Positions 1 to 8,113 are shown, counted from the first letter of the stretch. The stretch: 64,000 bases of DNA from Nitrobacteraceae bacterium AZCC 1564 (GCA_036924835.1 JBAGRR010000001.1:4851001-4915000); one strand, 5' to 3'. The notes: generated by a model from the sequence alone, not told the origin. Numbers and translations: made by a program.

Positions 1-694
1 GCACTTGTCCCGCGTGTTCGCCGGCAAAGAACAGACCGCCGCCGTAGAAGCGCCTGATCGGAAACAGCGTGAACTCGAGCGCGGTGACCACGCCGAAATT
101 GCTCTTGCCGCCGCGCAGCGCCCAGAACAGATCCGGCTCCGAGGACGCCGTGACTTGGCGCAACTCGCCGTCGGCAGTCACGATCTCGATCGCCTGGATG
201 TGATCGGAGGCATAACCATGGGTGCGGCCAAGAATGGGGCTTGCTCCGCCGCCGAGGTGATAGCCGATCACGCCCACGGTCGGCGAGGTGCCACTGACCG
301 GCGCGAGCCCGTATTTGTCAGCTTCGTTGAGAACTTGGCTCCAGCGGACGCCGCCTTTGACGCGCGCAAGGTTTCGTGTGGGATCGATCTGCACCGCGTT
401 CATCCGCGACATGTTGATCAGCACCGCACCTTTGGCGGCGCACACCATCTGATGTCCCGTCGCGAGCACTGCGATCGGCAACTCACGTCCGGCCGCGAAG
501 CGCACCGCGGCCTGCACGTCCGCCGGGTTGATCGCGCCGACGGCAACGGCCGGATGTAAGGGAGTCATCAAATTGAAGGTGGCGCATTCGGTTTGGAAGT
601 CGGCGTCGTCGGGCATCAGGACCGGACCGGCGACACGTTTCATGAGAGCGGCAGTTTCGGCGTGACTCAGCACAGCCGCATCGAACACGTTCAT
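1..694 (-). CDS. FAD-binding (BBE/PCMH-type) oxidoreductase, N-terminal part, cut by window edge
   Basis: Reading leftward from an ATG at 694, an open frame runs off the start of the window, giving 231 residues and no stop. The translation begins MNVFDAAVL. It contains the hallmarks of PCMH-type FAD domains: a HPAVAVGAINPADVQAAVRFA segment, a GGVRW turn, the phosphate-binding stretch PTVGVIGYHLGGG, and the LFWALRGG-KSNFGVVTALEF block near the C-terminal edge. The family oxidises alcohols, sugars or alkaloid-like substrates with covalently or tightly bound FAD. The substrate cannot be told, because the substrate-binding and berberine-bridge C-terminal half lies outside. The plus-strand open frame over the same bases has no family features and is its shadow. 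Confidence 0.85.
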   Translation of the reverse strand, partial: MNVFDAAVLSHAETAALMKRVAGPVLMPDDADFQTECATFNLMTPLHPAVAVGAINPADVQAAVRFAAGRELPIAVLATGHQMVCAAKGAVLINMSRMNAVQIDPTRNLARVKGGVRWSQVLNEADKYGLAPVSGTSPTVGVIGYHLGGGASPILGRTHGYASDHIQAIEIVTADGELRQVTASSEPDLFWALRGGKSNFGVVTALEFTLFPIRRFYGGGLFFAGEHAGQV

Positions 695-803
695 TCAATT
701 TAACCCTGCAAAATGGGGATGGTCGGGATGCGCGCTGACTTTCGACGCGCCAGATCACATCGTTTCAGAGAGCTTGCTTGCAGGATGCCCGGCGTCGCGA
801 ACA

Positions 804-817
804 ACTGTCACGACAGT
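804..817. promoter_or_regulatory. Dyad ACTGTC-N2-GACAGT upstream of the FAD oxidoreductase
   Basis: A perfect 6+6 inverted repeat with a 2-base spacer lies about 110 bp upstream of the start at 694, in a 440-bp gene-free stretch (695-1137). Its size and position fit a regulator binding site. No regulator gene is adjacent, so the role is inferred. I see nothing else convincing in this stretch. Confidence 0.3.
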
Positions 818-1137
818 CCCCATTGCGCACGCTCTGATTAGCTCTTGTAAGAGAAATAGATGCGCACGGTCCAATCAAACGGGTGTGAATCTCATGTCAT
901 CGCAAGTGATGATCATTTCGCAAGGCGTGATGAGACGCGCGTCCCGCTTTCGTGCGCAAGACATTAGTGTGTAAGCATTGATGTGTAAGACAGATGAAAA
1001 GCCGGACGTATGCGTAAGTTCGAGAGCTTCCATCAATGGCGTTGTAGGCGCATTCAATCCTTGGCGCTGTCGGCTTTTGATCGCTTAAGCGCGGATGCAA
1101 GGCGGCTTAATGCGCGGCAGGTATCTTGAGCGAACGG

Positions 1138-1623
1138 CTACTTCGGGGCCTGCGGCATTGCCGAAGAATGATGATCGACAATGAGCCACTTGTCCCCGCT
1201 CTTGACGTAAGTGAAGCTGTAGCGCGCGGGGAGCTGCTTCGTCTCTCCGTCCTTCTGATACGAAAACGTGTAATAGCCGGTGTTGACCGCCGTATCGCCA
1301 TACACGCGGATCAACTGCTCGCCGAAGGCAACCTTAAGGCCGGGGAGAGCTTTGAAAGCCGTCACGAAATAATCCTGCATGGCCGCCCGGTCGGCGCGTA
1401 GTTTCGGCGACAGCGTTCCCCAGAGCACGGCGTCGTCGGCATAGAGCGCCAACACCTTGTCGGGGTTGTCTTCGCCAAGCGCCGCCGCCCAGCTCGAGGT
1501 CGCCGCCGCCACATCCTCCTTCGGTCCGGCGAGCGCATTGGTGACGAGCGAGACGAGAGCGATACCCAGCACAATTCCTGCACGCATCGCTTTCAAAGAC
1601 GACTTTGTTTTCAAAGACAACAT
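1138..1623 (-). CDS. Secreted SgcJ/EcaC-type SnoaL-like (DUF4440) protein
   Basis: 161 residues. A signal peptide is clear: basic KTKSSLKAMR, then a hydrophobic core ending about residue 32 (NALAGPKED). The mature part is a single NTF2/SnoaL-fold domain: VAAATSSWAAALGEDNPDKVLALYADDAVLWGT, then the strand-rich half with VNTGYYTFSY and SFTYVKSGDKWLIVDHHSS. The end WLIVDHHSSAMP is typical of the SgcJ/EcaC family, whose members are annotated as oxidoreductases or calcium/calmodulin kinase-association-like proteins. The true activity is generally unknown. The gene stands alone, with a gene-free stretch downstream. Confidence 0.8.
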   Translation of the reverse strand: MLSLKTKSSLKAMRAGIVLGIALVSLVTNALAGPKEDVAAATSSWAAALGEDNPDKVLALYADDAVLWGTLSPKLRADRAAMQDYFVTAFKALPGLKVAFGEQLIRVYGDTAVNTGYYTFSYQKDGETKQLPARYSFTYVKSGDKWLIVDHHSSAMPQAPK

Positions 1624-1840
1624 GTTGCGTCCTCCTCTGCGAGCAGATGATCCATGGTGTTGGCTGCAGTGCGCACGCTTTATCCAGGTGCCGCGTCGGC
1701 GTGGCCTGACAAGTGTGATGGAAAAATCGCGTCATATGCGCGATCAAATCTAGCACCTTGCAGCAAGCTGGAAGATTCAGCCCTTTGCGGTAGGGCCTGA
1801 TGCAGGTCGACTTCCTAGATTTAAGGCTGCGCTTCGCGCG

Positions 1841-2128
1841 TCAGTTCTGGCGGATCTTTTGGAGCAGAAGCCATCGTCTGAAAGGAAAGGACAGCAGGAC
1901 ACCGAAAGCCGCACCCAGAACAGTGAGGCCATAAAAGACCACAGGTGCAATAAGTGTTTCCAACTCGTATCTCCCCAACATGTAAACGTCGCGGAACACA
2001 AGCAACATGGCGACGCTGCAGATGAGAAAGGCGGCCCAGGCCCGTTTGGTAATGACGGTCAAGAAGATCGCGGAAATGGCGCCGGCCAGAAATAGCCCGA
2101 TGAAAAAAAGAATAATGACCAATTCCAT
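1841..2128 (-). CDS. Small membrane protein, unknown function
   Basis: 95 residues from the ATG at 2128; a GTG directly before it is possible, but the GGAGA at about 2141 spaces better to the ATG. Three hydrophobic segments are visible: residues about 3-25 (ELVIILFFIGLFLAGAI), 33-50 (AFLICSVAMLLVF) and 62-83 (IAPVVFYGLTVLGAAFGVLLS). They are followed by a basic tail FRRWLLLQKIRQN. I recognise no family. It has no operon partner. Confidence 0.55.
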   Translation of the reverse strand: MELVIILFFIGLFLAGAISAIFLTVITKRAWAAFLICSVAMLLVFRDVYMLGRYELETLIAPVVFYGLTVLGAAFGVLLSFPFRRWLLLQKIRQN

Positions 2129-2234
2129 CACATAGGTTCTCCGAACGGAAAACTTGAACGTGGCCTCTTGGCGGCAGTTTATTCATTCTACAGCTGCTTC
2201 CTGCAAATCCAAGGCCTCCAGCAGCCAGTCTTGA

Positions 2235-2432
2235 TCATCCGCATCGAACGTCGTTCTGCACAGGAGCCACATCCCTCTCCGCCACGCTTGCCATATCGAA
2301 CGCATTGCACGTTGAATTCACCAGCGCACGCAGTGCGATTTCCTTGTCCATCGGTAAGAGGCCGCGGGTGATGATGATCTCGCAGTAAGTTGTGAGGCGC
2401 GCCACCGCGAGGCGCTGGTCGGAAGCATTCAT
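2235..2432 (-). CDS. Small hypothetical protein, second gene of a pair
   Basis: 65 residues beginning MNASDQRLAVARL. The ATG at 2432 lies 2 bp after the stop of the gene at 2435-2752, so the two are almost certainly one transcript. The protein is soluble and mixed helical, with a segment TTYCEIIITRGLLPMDKEIALRALVNSTCNAFDM. No family is recognised. Support comes from the tight spacing and coding-like composition. Confidence 0.5.
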   Translation of the reverse strand: MNASDQRLAVARLTTYCEIIITRGLLPMDKEIALRALVNSTCNAFDMASVAERDVAPVQNDVRCG

Positions 2433-2434
2433 CG

Positions 2435-2752
2435 TTACGCCGCCTCGTGCTTGCGCAGATCGCGCGCGTGATCAAAGCGCGCCGCCTGCGTGTCGATCGG
2501 ATCCAGCGGCTCGTCCCATACGCCCGCTTCGCGCAGCAATTCCTCGGTCACGTCATTGCAGATGTTCTCCGCCGGGTTGCATTCGAGGATCGTCATCACC
2601 TCACCCCACTGGCCGGAGGTGATGTCCGCGACGGTGGTCTTGCGGTCGGCGTCGTTGACGCTGCGCTCCACCCAGGCGATGCCCGCTTTGCCGAAATCCG
2701 CCAGCACGAAGTAAGTGAACACGTCTTGTACCTTTGCTTGCGGGCGGGGCAT
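2435..2752 (-). CDS. Small conserved-looking hypothetical protein
   Basis: 105 residues from ATG 2752 (MPRPQAKVQDVF), chosen because AAGGAGAG lies 8 bases upstream; an open extension to 2905 has no ribosome site and unlikely composition. The sequence is soluble and acidic in the second half (DVTEELLREAGVWDEPLDPID). The stretch VADITSGQWGEVMTILECNPAENICNDVTE looks like a compact alpha/beta fold. It heads a two-gene transcript with the gene at 2235. I do not recognise the family. Confidence 0.6.
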   Translation of the reverse strand: MPRPQAKVQDVFTYFVLADFGKAGIAWVERSVNDADRKTTVADITSGQWGEVMTILECNPAENICNDVTEELLREAGVWDEPLDPIDTQAARFDHARDLRKHEAA

Positions 2753-2987
2753 CAGGTGATCTCTCCTTGGCGATTGTGCGCGGATGCGGCGCGGCAGGGC
2801 GAACGTGTTTCTTGAAAGCCTGGCTCCTGAAGGTTTGGCATTGTGTCTCGCTCTGTCTCTCTTTGGCGCCGCGTCGCGGCTCGCAGGACAGTAGAAGATT
2901 TTCAACTTTCGCGTAGAGAGTTTCCCATCGCGTTTTCACAACTAAATGTTCTTGATTTGTTCTTTTGATGGAGTCAGGTTGTTGCGG

Positions 2988-3157
2988 GCCAGTGTCCCAA
3001 ATCCGAAGTTCGCCCCGTGATGCAGCGCGCTCTGTCGCGAACTTCGGATTTGAAAGGACACTGGCAAATCTATGATTGCTCGTGTGGTTCAGGTTCAGAA
3101 GTTCGCTTGAAGGATGTGCGGAGAAAATAGAGCGAACTTCTGAACCACCACACGAGC
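2988..3157. repeat. Double-hairpin repeat, copy 1 (complete)
   Basis: Hairpin A (2988-3065) has arms GCCAGTGTCC..ATCCGAAGTTCGC and their complement around a GC-rich loop. After a short linker (AAATCTATGATT) hairpin B (3078-3157) has arms GCTCGTGTGGTTCAGG..AGTTCGCT and the complement ending CACGAGC. The same architecture recurs at ten other places in this window. The repeat ends 15 nt before the start codon at 3173, so it forms the 5' leader of that gene. The open frames across it on both strands are by-products of the palindromes. Confidence 0.9.
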
Positions 3158-3172
3158 AGGGAGAAGTGCTCA

Positions 3173-3409
3173 ATGACATCTGTGACTTATTACGTAGCCC
3201 AGCCGTTCGAATTCACCAGCGCGGGCCGGCTGGTGCCCGGCGCCCCCCAACAAGTTCAAACTGCATCGGAAGCCGTGCGGCGCGCGGAATACATGGCGCG
3301 CAAAGGCGGGGCCATCGCCTTCAGCCGCACCGGCGATCTCTCCTCCGGCGATTTCGAAGATGCCGTGATCCTCAAATCATTCGGCCAGGTGCCGGAGGAT
3401 GTGGGGTGA
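3173..3409 (+). CDS. Small hypothetical protein
   Basis: 78 residues beginning MTSVTYYVAQPFEF. GGGAGAA lies 6-8 bases before the ATG. The pattern of polar N-terminus, QTASEAVRRAEYMARKGGAIAFSRTGD and FEDAVILKSFGQVPED resembles small orphan proteins found in Bradyrhizobium-type genomes. I know no function. The double-hairpin repeat stops 15 nt upstream, so its mRNA leader is probably highly structured. Confidence 0.6.
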   Translation: MTSVTYYVAQPFEFTSAGRLVPGAPQQVQTASEAVRRAEYMARKGGAIAFSRTGDLSSGDFEDAVILKSFGQVPEDVG

Positions 3410-3487
3410 GTTACTGGAAAATTGCGTCCAGCACTTGCTTGCGCGCGCTGGTTGAGCAATCAATGGGGTGGGCTAGGGGAAATTGAA

Positions 3488-3865
3488 ATGCGTAAAGTGA
3501 TTGTTTTGGCGCTGGCGGCGGCTGTCGCTGGCTGTGCTTCGTCATCGAAGGACATTCAGGCGACCTACGTTTCGCCGGTTCAATATCAGACATATACCTG
3601 CCAGCAGCTTGCAATGGAGGCTCAATCGCTGTCCACGCGCGCAGCACAGATCTCAGGCGTGCAGGACGAAAAGCGTTCGAAAGACGCGTTGGCAACGACG
3701 GCGGCGGTAGTGATTTTTTGGCCGGCGGCCTTCTTCGTCGGTGGTGATGGCCAGACAGCGGCGGAACTTGCCAATCTCAAAGGGCAAATGGTCGCCGTCG
3801 AGCAGGCCTCAAACATGAAGAAGTGCGCTATCCAATTCCAAGGCAAGCGACCGGACGGCACCTGA
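3488..3865 (+). CDS. Small lipoprotein
   Basis: 125 residues from ATG 3488 (MRKVIVLALAAAVAGCAS). The lipobox VAGC puts the lipidated cysteine at residue 16, so this should be a membrane-anchored lipoprotein of the periplasmic face. The mature part has YQTYTCQQLAMEAQSLSTRAAQI, a short hydrophobic segment (AAVVIFWPAAFFVGG) and a basic tail. This layout is common in uncharacterised rhizobial lipoproteins. The longer frame from 3422 would bury the signal peptide and is rejected. Confidence 0.75.
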   Translation: MRKVIVLALAAAVAGCASSSKDIQATYVSPVQYQTYTCQQLAMEAQSLSTRAAQISGVQDEKRSKDALATTAAVVIFWPAAFFVGGDGQTAAELANLKGQMVAVEQASNMKKCAIQFQGKRPDGT

Positions 3866-3929
3866 TCGCCAGAGCGCTCATGATCTCGACTGGAAGCATG
3901 CGTCTCTATGAAACCAGGGAGGGTTGCTT

Positions 3930-4250
3930 GTGCCCAAGAAACTTCCTCTCATGCATCCCGGCGAAGTGCTGCGGGAAGAATTCCTGAAGCCGCTGAACAT
4001 GGCGCCCGGTCGTCTGGCCAAGGCGTGCGGCCTGCCGCGCACGCGCATCGAACGCATCGCGAATGAAGCCACCGGCATCACTGCCGACACCGCACTACGG
4101 CTCGGCAAGGCGCTCGGCACCTCGGCGCGGTTGTGGCTGAACCTGCAAAATCGCTACGACATGCAGGTGGCCGAGCGGAAGATCGGCAGGGCGCTCGACA
4201 GGATCGAGAATGTGGTCGCGGCGGCTTCCAGCGGGAAGGCCGCGGCTTAA
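3930..4250 (+). CDS. higA: HigA-like antitoxin / XRE regulator without a toxin partner
   Basis: 106 residues from GTG 3930, chosen because GGAGGG sits 6 bases upstream; a TTG at 3924 would abut that site. The protein begins MPKKLPLMHPGEVLREEFLKPL, the diagnostic HigA N-terminus. It continues with a helix-turn-helix (LAKACGLPRTRIERIANEATGITADTALRLGKALG) and the HigA block WLNLQNRYDMQVAE. HigA normally represses its own operon and neutralises the HigB nuclease encoded just upstream. Only 64 bp separate it from the lipoprotein gene, so no higB is present. It may act as a stand-alone regulator of the cluster that follows. Confidence 0.85.
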   Translation: MPKKLPLMHPGEVLREEFLKPLNMAPGRLAKACGLPRTRIERIANEATGITADTALRLGKALGTSARLWLNLQNRYDMQVAERKIGRALDRIENVVAAASSGKAAA

Positions 4251-4333
4251 GCTCGTTGCATCAGGGATGAGGCAGAGAGAAGCGCAGAGCACAGGTCGCC
4301 TCAACTCTGGTAGGTCACGTGCAACTGCGTGCG

Positions 4334-4347
4334 GTTACGGCTGTAAC
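4334..4347. promoter_or_regulatory. GTTAC-N4-GTAAC dyad in a duplicated leader, copy A
   Basis: A perfect GTTAC/GTAAC inverted repeat about 105 bp upstream of the hydrolase start at 4452. The surrounding stretch of roughly 4334-4412 is closely similar to 5320-5398 in front of the next gene, sharing GTAAC-CAGAAC and GCAATCGCGGCGCAA. This points to a common promoter or operator. The dyad resembles HigA/XRE operators in form, and an orphan HigA gene ends 84 bp upstream; that link is inference. Confidence 0.5.
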
Positions 4348-4451
4348 ACAGAACGATAAAATCGCAATCGCGGCGCAACGCGGATGATGTGTATCCACCG
4401 CTTGATGATGTTCGGCCCGGCTGTGGTGCCGGCATGATAGCGAGGAAACAC

Positions 4452-5282
4452 ATGCAGCATTCGCAGGGACAGTCACCGCGTTGCCACAGTGTGGCGACAT
4501 CGCACGCTAAGATTTTTGTCGAGGAGCGCGGCGAGGGTGGAACGCCGGTGCTGATGATCCACGGCAATTCGACCTGTCACAGCGTGTTCCGGCATCAATT
4601 CCAGAGCGGGCTCGCGCAACATCATCGGCTGATTGCTTTCGATTTGCCGGGCCATGGCGAGTCCGGCAATGCCATCGATCCCCATCGCAGCTACACGATT
4701 GCGGGCCTCGCCGATGCTGGGATTGAACTGCTCGACAAGCTCGATATTCACGAGGTCGTTCTGTTCGGCTGGTCGCTCGGCGGCCACATCACGATCGAGA
4801 TGGCGTCTCGCTTGCCAGGCGTGAAGGGCATGATGGTGGTCGGAACGCCACCCGTGGGCCGTGACAATTTCGCCGAAGGCTTCATGGGTTCTCCGCAAAC
4901 CGGCGCCGCGAGCCGCGAGCACCTCACGCAGGGCGAGATCGAGGGCTTTGTCGGCGCGATCTTCGGTGCCTCCGCTGAACCATTCCTGATCGAGGCCGTC
5001 CAACGTTGCGATGGCCGTTTCCGCAAGCGGCTGTTCGAGGCCCGCCGCGAAGGATTAGAAAATGATCAGCGCCGTGTGGTCGAAACCAGCTCGATCCCGC
5101 TCGCCGTGCTCAACGGGGGCGCGGACAAGATCATCAACCTCGACTACTTCGACAGGATTCCCTATGCCAACCTTTGGGAAGGTCGCTGCCACCGCATTCC
5201 CGCGTGTGGCCACGCTCCGTTCTGGCAAGCGCCGGACGACTTCAATCCTTATCTCGAACGCTTCCTGACTGATGTTGCGTGA
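4452..5282 (+). CDS. Alpha/beta hydrolase
   Basis: 276 residues from ATG 4452, preceded by GAGGAA at 6-8 bases; upstream in-frame ATGs lack such a site. Alpha/beta-hydrolase features in order: oxyanion HG in VLMIHGNS (about residue 38), FDLPGHGESG (63-72), nucleophile elbow GWSLGG with Ser108, an acid in NGGADKI, and the catalytic His in CGHAPFWQAP near residue 255. The closest resemblance is to small esterases and haloperoxidase-like hydrolases; the substrate is unknown. It opens a run of four co-oriented genes, and its leader is shared with the second gene. Confidence 0.85.
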   Translation: MQHSQGQSPRCHSVATSHAKIFVEERGEGGTPVLMIHGNSTCHSVFRHQFQSGLAQHHRLIAFDLPGHGESGNAIDPHRSYTIAGLADAGIELLDKLDIHEVVLFGWSLGGHITIEMASRLPGVKGMMVVGTPPVGRDNFAEGFMGSPQTGAASREHLTQGEIEGFVGAIFGASAEPFLIEAVQRCDGRFRKRLFEARREGLENDQRRVVETSSIPLAVLNGGADKIINLDYFDRIPYANLWEGRCHRIPACGHAPFWQAPDDFNPYLERFLTDVA

Positions 5283-5319
5283 AGCCGTAACCTATCAGCG
5301 GACGTTCGCCATCATCCCA

Positions 5320-5333
5320 GTTACCGCTGTAAC
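5320..5333. promoter_or_regulatory. GTTAC-N4-GTAAC dyad in a duplicated leader, copy B
   Basis: Second copy of the dyad found at 4334, here about 86 bp before the start at 5419 and 38 bp after the previous stop. Downstream bases also match copy A (CAGAAC, then GCAATCGCGGCGCAA, then a TGTAT-CGC-GCT-GATGAT series). The duplication of a regulatory leader, not of the gene behind it, suggests one regulator controls both transcripts. Confidence 0.5.
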
Positions 5334-5418
5334 GCAGAACCCAAAAATTGCAATCGCGGCGCAATGCGCGTCAGGTGTATTCGCCCGCTCGATGATCGCA
5401 TTCGCAGCGGGGAAGAGC

Positions 5419-6048
5419 ATGATGAATATTCGGGACAACTCTGTGTGGAAGCGCCCGGTCGTATCTGTGTTGAAGCGTCCGGTCCTGGTCGTGGCCGCCT
5501 TGGAAAGCGAGTTGGATGCCGGGCGCGCCGCAGATGGCGTCGAAGTTGTGTTCACCGGCGTGGGAAAGATCAACGCGGCATTGGCGACAACACAGGCGCT
5601 TGTCGCCGAGAAACGCGCCCTTGTGATTAACTACGGCACCTGCGGCAAGATCAGCAAGAACCTCCACGGTCTCATTGAAATATCGCGTGTGATTCAACGC
5701 GACATGATGGCGATGCCGCTTTCGCCGCGTGGTGTCACGCCGTTCTGTGAAGATCGTATTAAAGGCCATATCCTCGAATCCGGCCACATCGGCTGGGTCT
5801 GCGGCACAGGCGACAGCTTCGTGATGTCGGAGGATCCGTGGCTCACCGAGAATAAAGTCGACCTTGTCGATATGGAGCTGTTTGCAATCGCCAGCGCCTG
5901 CAAGCGCTTCGGCGTGCCATGGCGTGCGTTCAAGTATGTCACCGACGGTGCGGATGACGCTGCACACGACGAGTGGAATGCGAACTGCGCGAGCGGCGCC
6001 GATCTCTTTTGGGATCGGCTGAATGCAGCGATCATTTGCGACGCTTAA
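5419..6048 (+). CDS. MTA/SAH-nucleosidase-like protein (phosphorylase superfamily)
   Basis: 209 residues from ATG 5419; the next codon is also ATG, and GGGGAAG upstream serves either. The fold and active site of 5'-methylthioadenosine/S-adenosylhomocysteine nucleosidase are visible: an acid in VVAALESEL (Glu29), the glycine-rich FTGVGKINAA and NYGTCGKI stretches, the ribose-contacting VDMELFAIA (Met152-Glu153) and the catalytic Asp in VTDGADD (Asp177). Family enzymes cleave the N-glycosidic bond of MTA or SAH, releasing adenine. At 209 residues it is slightly shorter than typical enzymes (about 230). Lying between hydrolase genes, it may act on a related nucleoside. Confidence 0.8.
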   Translation: MMNIRDNSVWKRPVVSVLKRPVLVVAALESELDAGRAADGVEVVFTGVGKINAALATTQALVAEKRALVINYGTCGKISKNLHGLIEISRVIQRDMMAMPLSPRGVTPFCEDRIKGHILESGHIGWVCGTGDSFVMSEDPWLTENKVDLVDMELFAIASACKRFGVPWRAFKYVTDGADDAAHDEWNANCASGADLFWDRLNAAIICDA

Positions 6049-6068
6049 GTGGACCGACGGAGAACGCG

Positions 6069-6923
6069 ATGACTGTGATACACCTGCGGCAGCCCCTCAA
6101 CGATAACGCGACAGACAACATCGTGGCTTTGCACTGCTCGTTGGGCTCAGGAGAACAATGGGCCAAATTGATTGAGGCGTGCGACCTCAGATATAACGCC
6201 GTTGCTCCTGACATCTCGGGTTACGGCAGGGATGTGCCTTGTGCCGATCCCGCGCCGTCGCGGCTGGACATGGAAGTCGAGCACCTGTCCGAGAAGCTGA
6301 GGATGCTCACCGGCCCGATCCATCTCGTTGGGCATTCGTTCGGTGGCGCAGTCGCGTTCAAGCTCGCCACTAGCGGGCGGTATGCACATCGGGTTCGGAG
6401 CCTGACATTGATCGAGCCCGTATTGCCGGCGATCCTGCTTGAACACGATGCCGATCGCCCCCTGTATGAACTCTTTGCTCGCGGGGCTGCGCACATCTGT
6501 GCGCCGCTCTGGTCCGGCGACAGGGAGCTTGCCTTGCAGAGATTCCTGACATTCTGGAACGGACCGCGATCTTGGGACAGCCTGTCACCGAACAAGAAGG
6601 TGGCCTTGCTGGAGCACGTCACCAAGCTTGCCGGCGATTTCGCGGCGATCTTCGATGAGGGAGGCGTATGCGTGGCCGCGCGGCGACTCTCGGTGCCGAC
6701 ATTGCTGATTTCAGGAGGAAAGTCGCCGCAGCCCACACGGCAGATTGTGCGGCGTCTGGCATCGATGATCTCGAACGTGCGGTACATCCACGTGCCGGAA
6801 GCGGGACATTTGCTGCCAATCACGCACGCGTCCGACCTCAACCCGAAGATCCTGCGACACATCGATGCTGCTCAGTCGAAGTCCGGGCTGGGCTTGCCGC
6901 TGAAGGCGAGGGCAGGAGCGTGA
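6069..6923 (+). CDS. Alpha/beta hydrolase, tandem copy 1
   Basis: 284 residues from ATG 6069, with GGAGAA before it. Features are VALHCSLGSGEQW in the oxyanion-loop position, APDISGYGRD, nucleophile elbow GHSFGG (Ser90), a cap region rich in aromatics, TLLISGGKSP and EAGHLLPITH carrying the His. It is about 75% identical by eye to the gene at 6982, and the bases before both starts (CATTTGCGA-GCTTAAGTGGACCG) also match, so this is a recent tandem duplication including the leader. It starts 20 bp after the nucleosidase-like gene, so one transcript is likely. The substrate is unknown. Confidence 0.85.
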   Translation: MTVIHLRQPLNDNATDNIVALHCSLGSGEQWAKLIEACDLRYNAVAPDISGYGRDVPCADPAPSRLDMEVEHLSEKLRMLTGPIHLVGHSFGGAVAFKLATSGRYAHRVRSLTLIEPVLPAILLEHDADRPLYELFARGAAHICAPLWSGDRELALQRFLTFWNGPRSWDSLSPNKKVALLEHVTKLAGDFAAIFDEGGVCVAARRLSVPTLLISGGKSPQPTRQIVRRLASMISNVRYIHVPEAGHLLPITHASDLNPKILRHIDAAQSKSGLGLPLKARAGA

Positions 6924-6981
6924 CTCGCCGACCGAACGCAGCGCTCATTTGCGATGCTTAAGTGGACCGGGGGAGAAAGCA

Positions 6982-7866
6982 ATGACCTTGATACAGTCGT
7001 CCGTGAACGATAGTTCAACAGACAATGTCGTGGCGTTGCACTGCTCGCTGGGCTCTGGGCAGCAATGGGCCGAACTCATTGAGACGTGCGGCAGCCGATA
7101 TCATGCAGTCGCGCCTGACATCTCGGGTTACGGCGGGAATTCGCCTTGGCTTGATCCCGCGCCGTCAACACTGGAGATCGAAGCCGAGCACCTCTCCGAG
7201 AAATTAGAGACACTTGCGGGCCCGATTCATCTCTTGGGACATTCGTTCGGTGGCGCTATCGCGTTCAAGATCGCGACCAGTGGACGTTATGCGCACCGAA
7301 TTCGGAGCCTGACACTGATTGAGCCGGTATTGCCGTCGCTCTTGCTTGAACAAGAGGCCGATCGCCCCGTGTACGAGCTCTTTGCCCGGGAGTGTGAATA
7401 TATTTGTTCGCCGATCTGGTCGGGCGAGAAGGAGCTTGCTGTAAAAAGGTTCCTCAGGTTCTGGAATGGGTCAGGATATTGGGAAAGGCTGTCATCGACC
7501 AAGAAGGTGGGCTTCCTCAAGCGTGCCAATAAGCTTGCCGGAGATTTTTCGGCGGTGTTCAGTGAAGCGAGAATAGGCGAGGCCGCCCGGCGACTGACAG
7601 TGCCGACATTGCTGTTTTCTGGAGGTGCGTCACCGCTGCCAATGCAGCACTTTGTGAAGCGTCTCGCATCAATCATGCCGCACGCCCGGCACATACATCT
7701 GCCTGCGGCAGATCACTTGCTGCCAATCACGTATGCTTCCGAAATCAACCCGAGTATCTTGCAGCTTATCGATGTTGCTCAGTCGCAATCCCGGGTGGCG
7801 TTGCCGTCGAAGACGAGACCAGGAGCGCGGGGCGTGATCAACCTCAAGCCGGTCACAGGAAACTGA
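6982..7866 (+). CDS. Alpha/beta hydrolase, tandem copy 2
   Basis: 294 residues from ATG 6982, preceded by GGGGGAGAAA. It is a paralogue of the gene at 6069 with the same elbow GHSFGG (Ser88), APDISGYGG, TLLFSGGASP and ADHLLPITYAS. The C-terminus carries about ten extra residues (GARGVINLKPVTGN). The HC-S-GSG-QW motif replacing the usual HG-W oxyanion loop is kept in both copies, which marks a distinct subfamily. It closes the hydrolase/nucleosidase cluster; about 250 gene-free bases follow. Confidence 0.85.
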   Translation: MTLIQSSVNDSSTDNVVALHCSLGSGQQWAELIETCGSRYHAVAPDISGYGGNSPWLDPAPSTLEIEAEHLSEKLETLAGPIHLLGHSFGGAIAFKIATSGRYAHRIRSLTLIEPVLPSLLLEQEADRPVYELFARECEYICSPIWSGEKELAVKRFLRFWNGSGYWERLSSTKKVGFLKRANKLAGDFSAVFSEARIGEAARRLTVPTLLFSGGASPLPMQHFVKRLASIMPHARHIHLPAADHLLPITYASEINPSILQLIDVAQSQSRVALPSKTRPGARGVINLKPVTGN

Positions 7867-8113
7867 AGACGATCGCCGCACCTTTGCAAAATCACCCCCA
7901 GCGGGGCCTATCAGCCGGACAGCCGGAGGACTATGCTTACTTGAGCTTTGTCGTGTCCGGCCTCAGGCGGACATCGCTAGTGTAATCCAGCGCACCAGCC
8001 GGATGCGCTGAACCGAATGCCGGTGCCGCTGCCGCAGGCAAAATTTGCGTGTATTGAATTCGTAATCTGACTTGCGCGGAAGCCCCGGCGTGTTGACGCT
8101 TAAGGAGGCGGAT

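Noticed and set aside
5-559. Long plus-strand open frame at the left edge
   Set aside because: It is the shadow of the FAD oxidoreductase on the minus strand; its translation has no family features and is rich in Arg/His/Asp as expected for antisense of a GC-rich gene.
2601-3486. Open frames over the repeat at 2988, reading WFRFRSSLEG or RTSEPPHE
   Set aside because: The same peptides recur wherever hairpin B occurs (11.8, 26.9, 28.6, 58.0 kb), on either strand. They are translations of the palindromic repeat, not proteins.
3866-3929. A HigB toxin gene in front of higA
   Set aside because: Only 64 bp separate the lipoprotein stop from the higA start, and no frame there or downstream resembles HigB.
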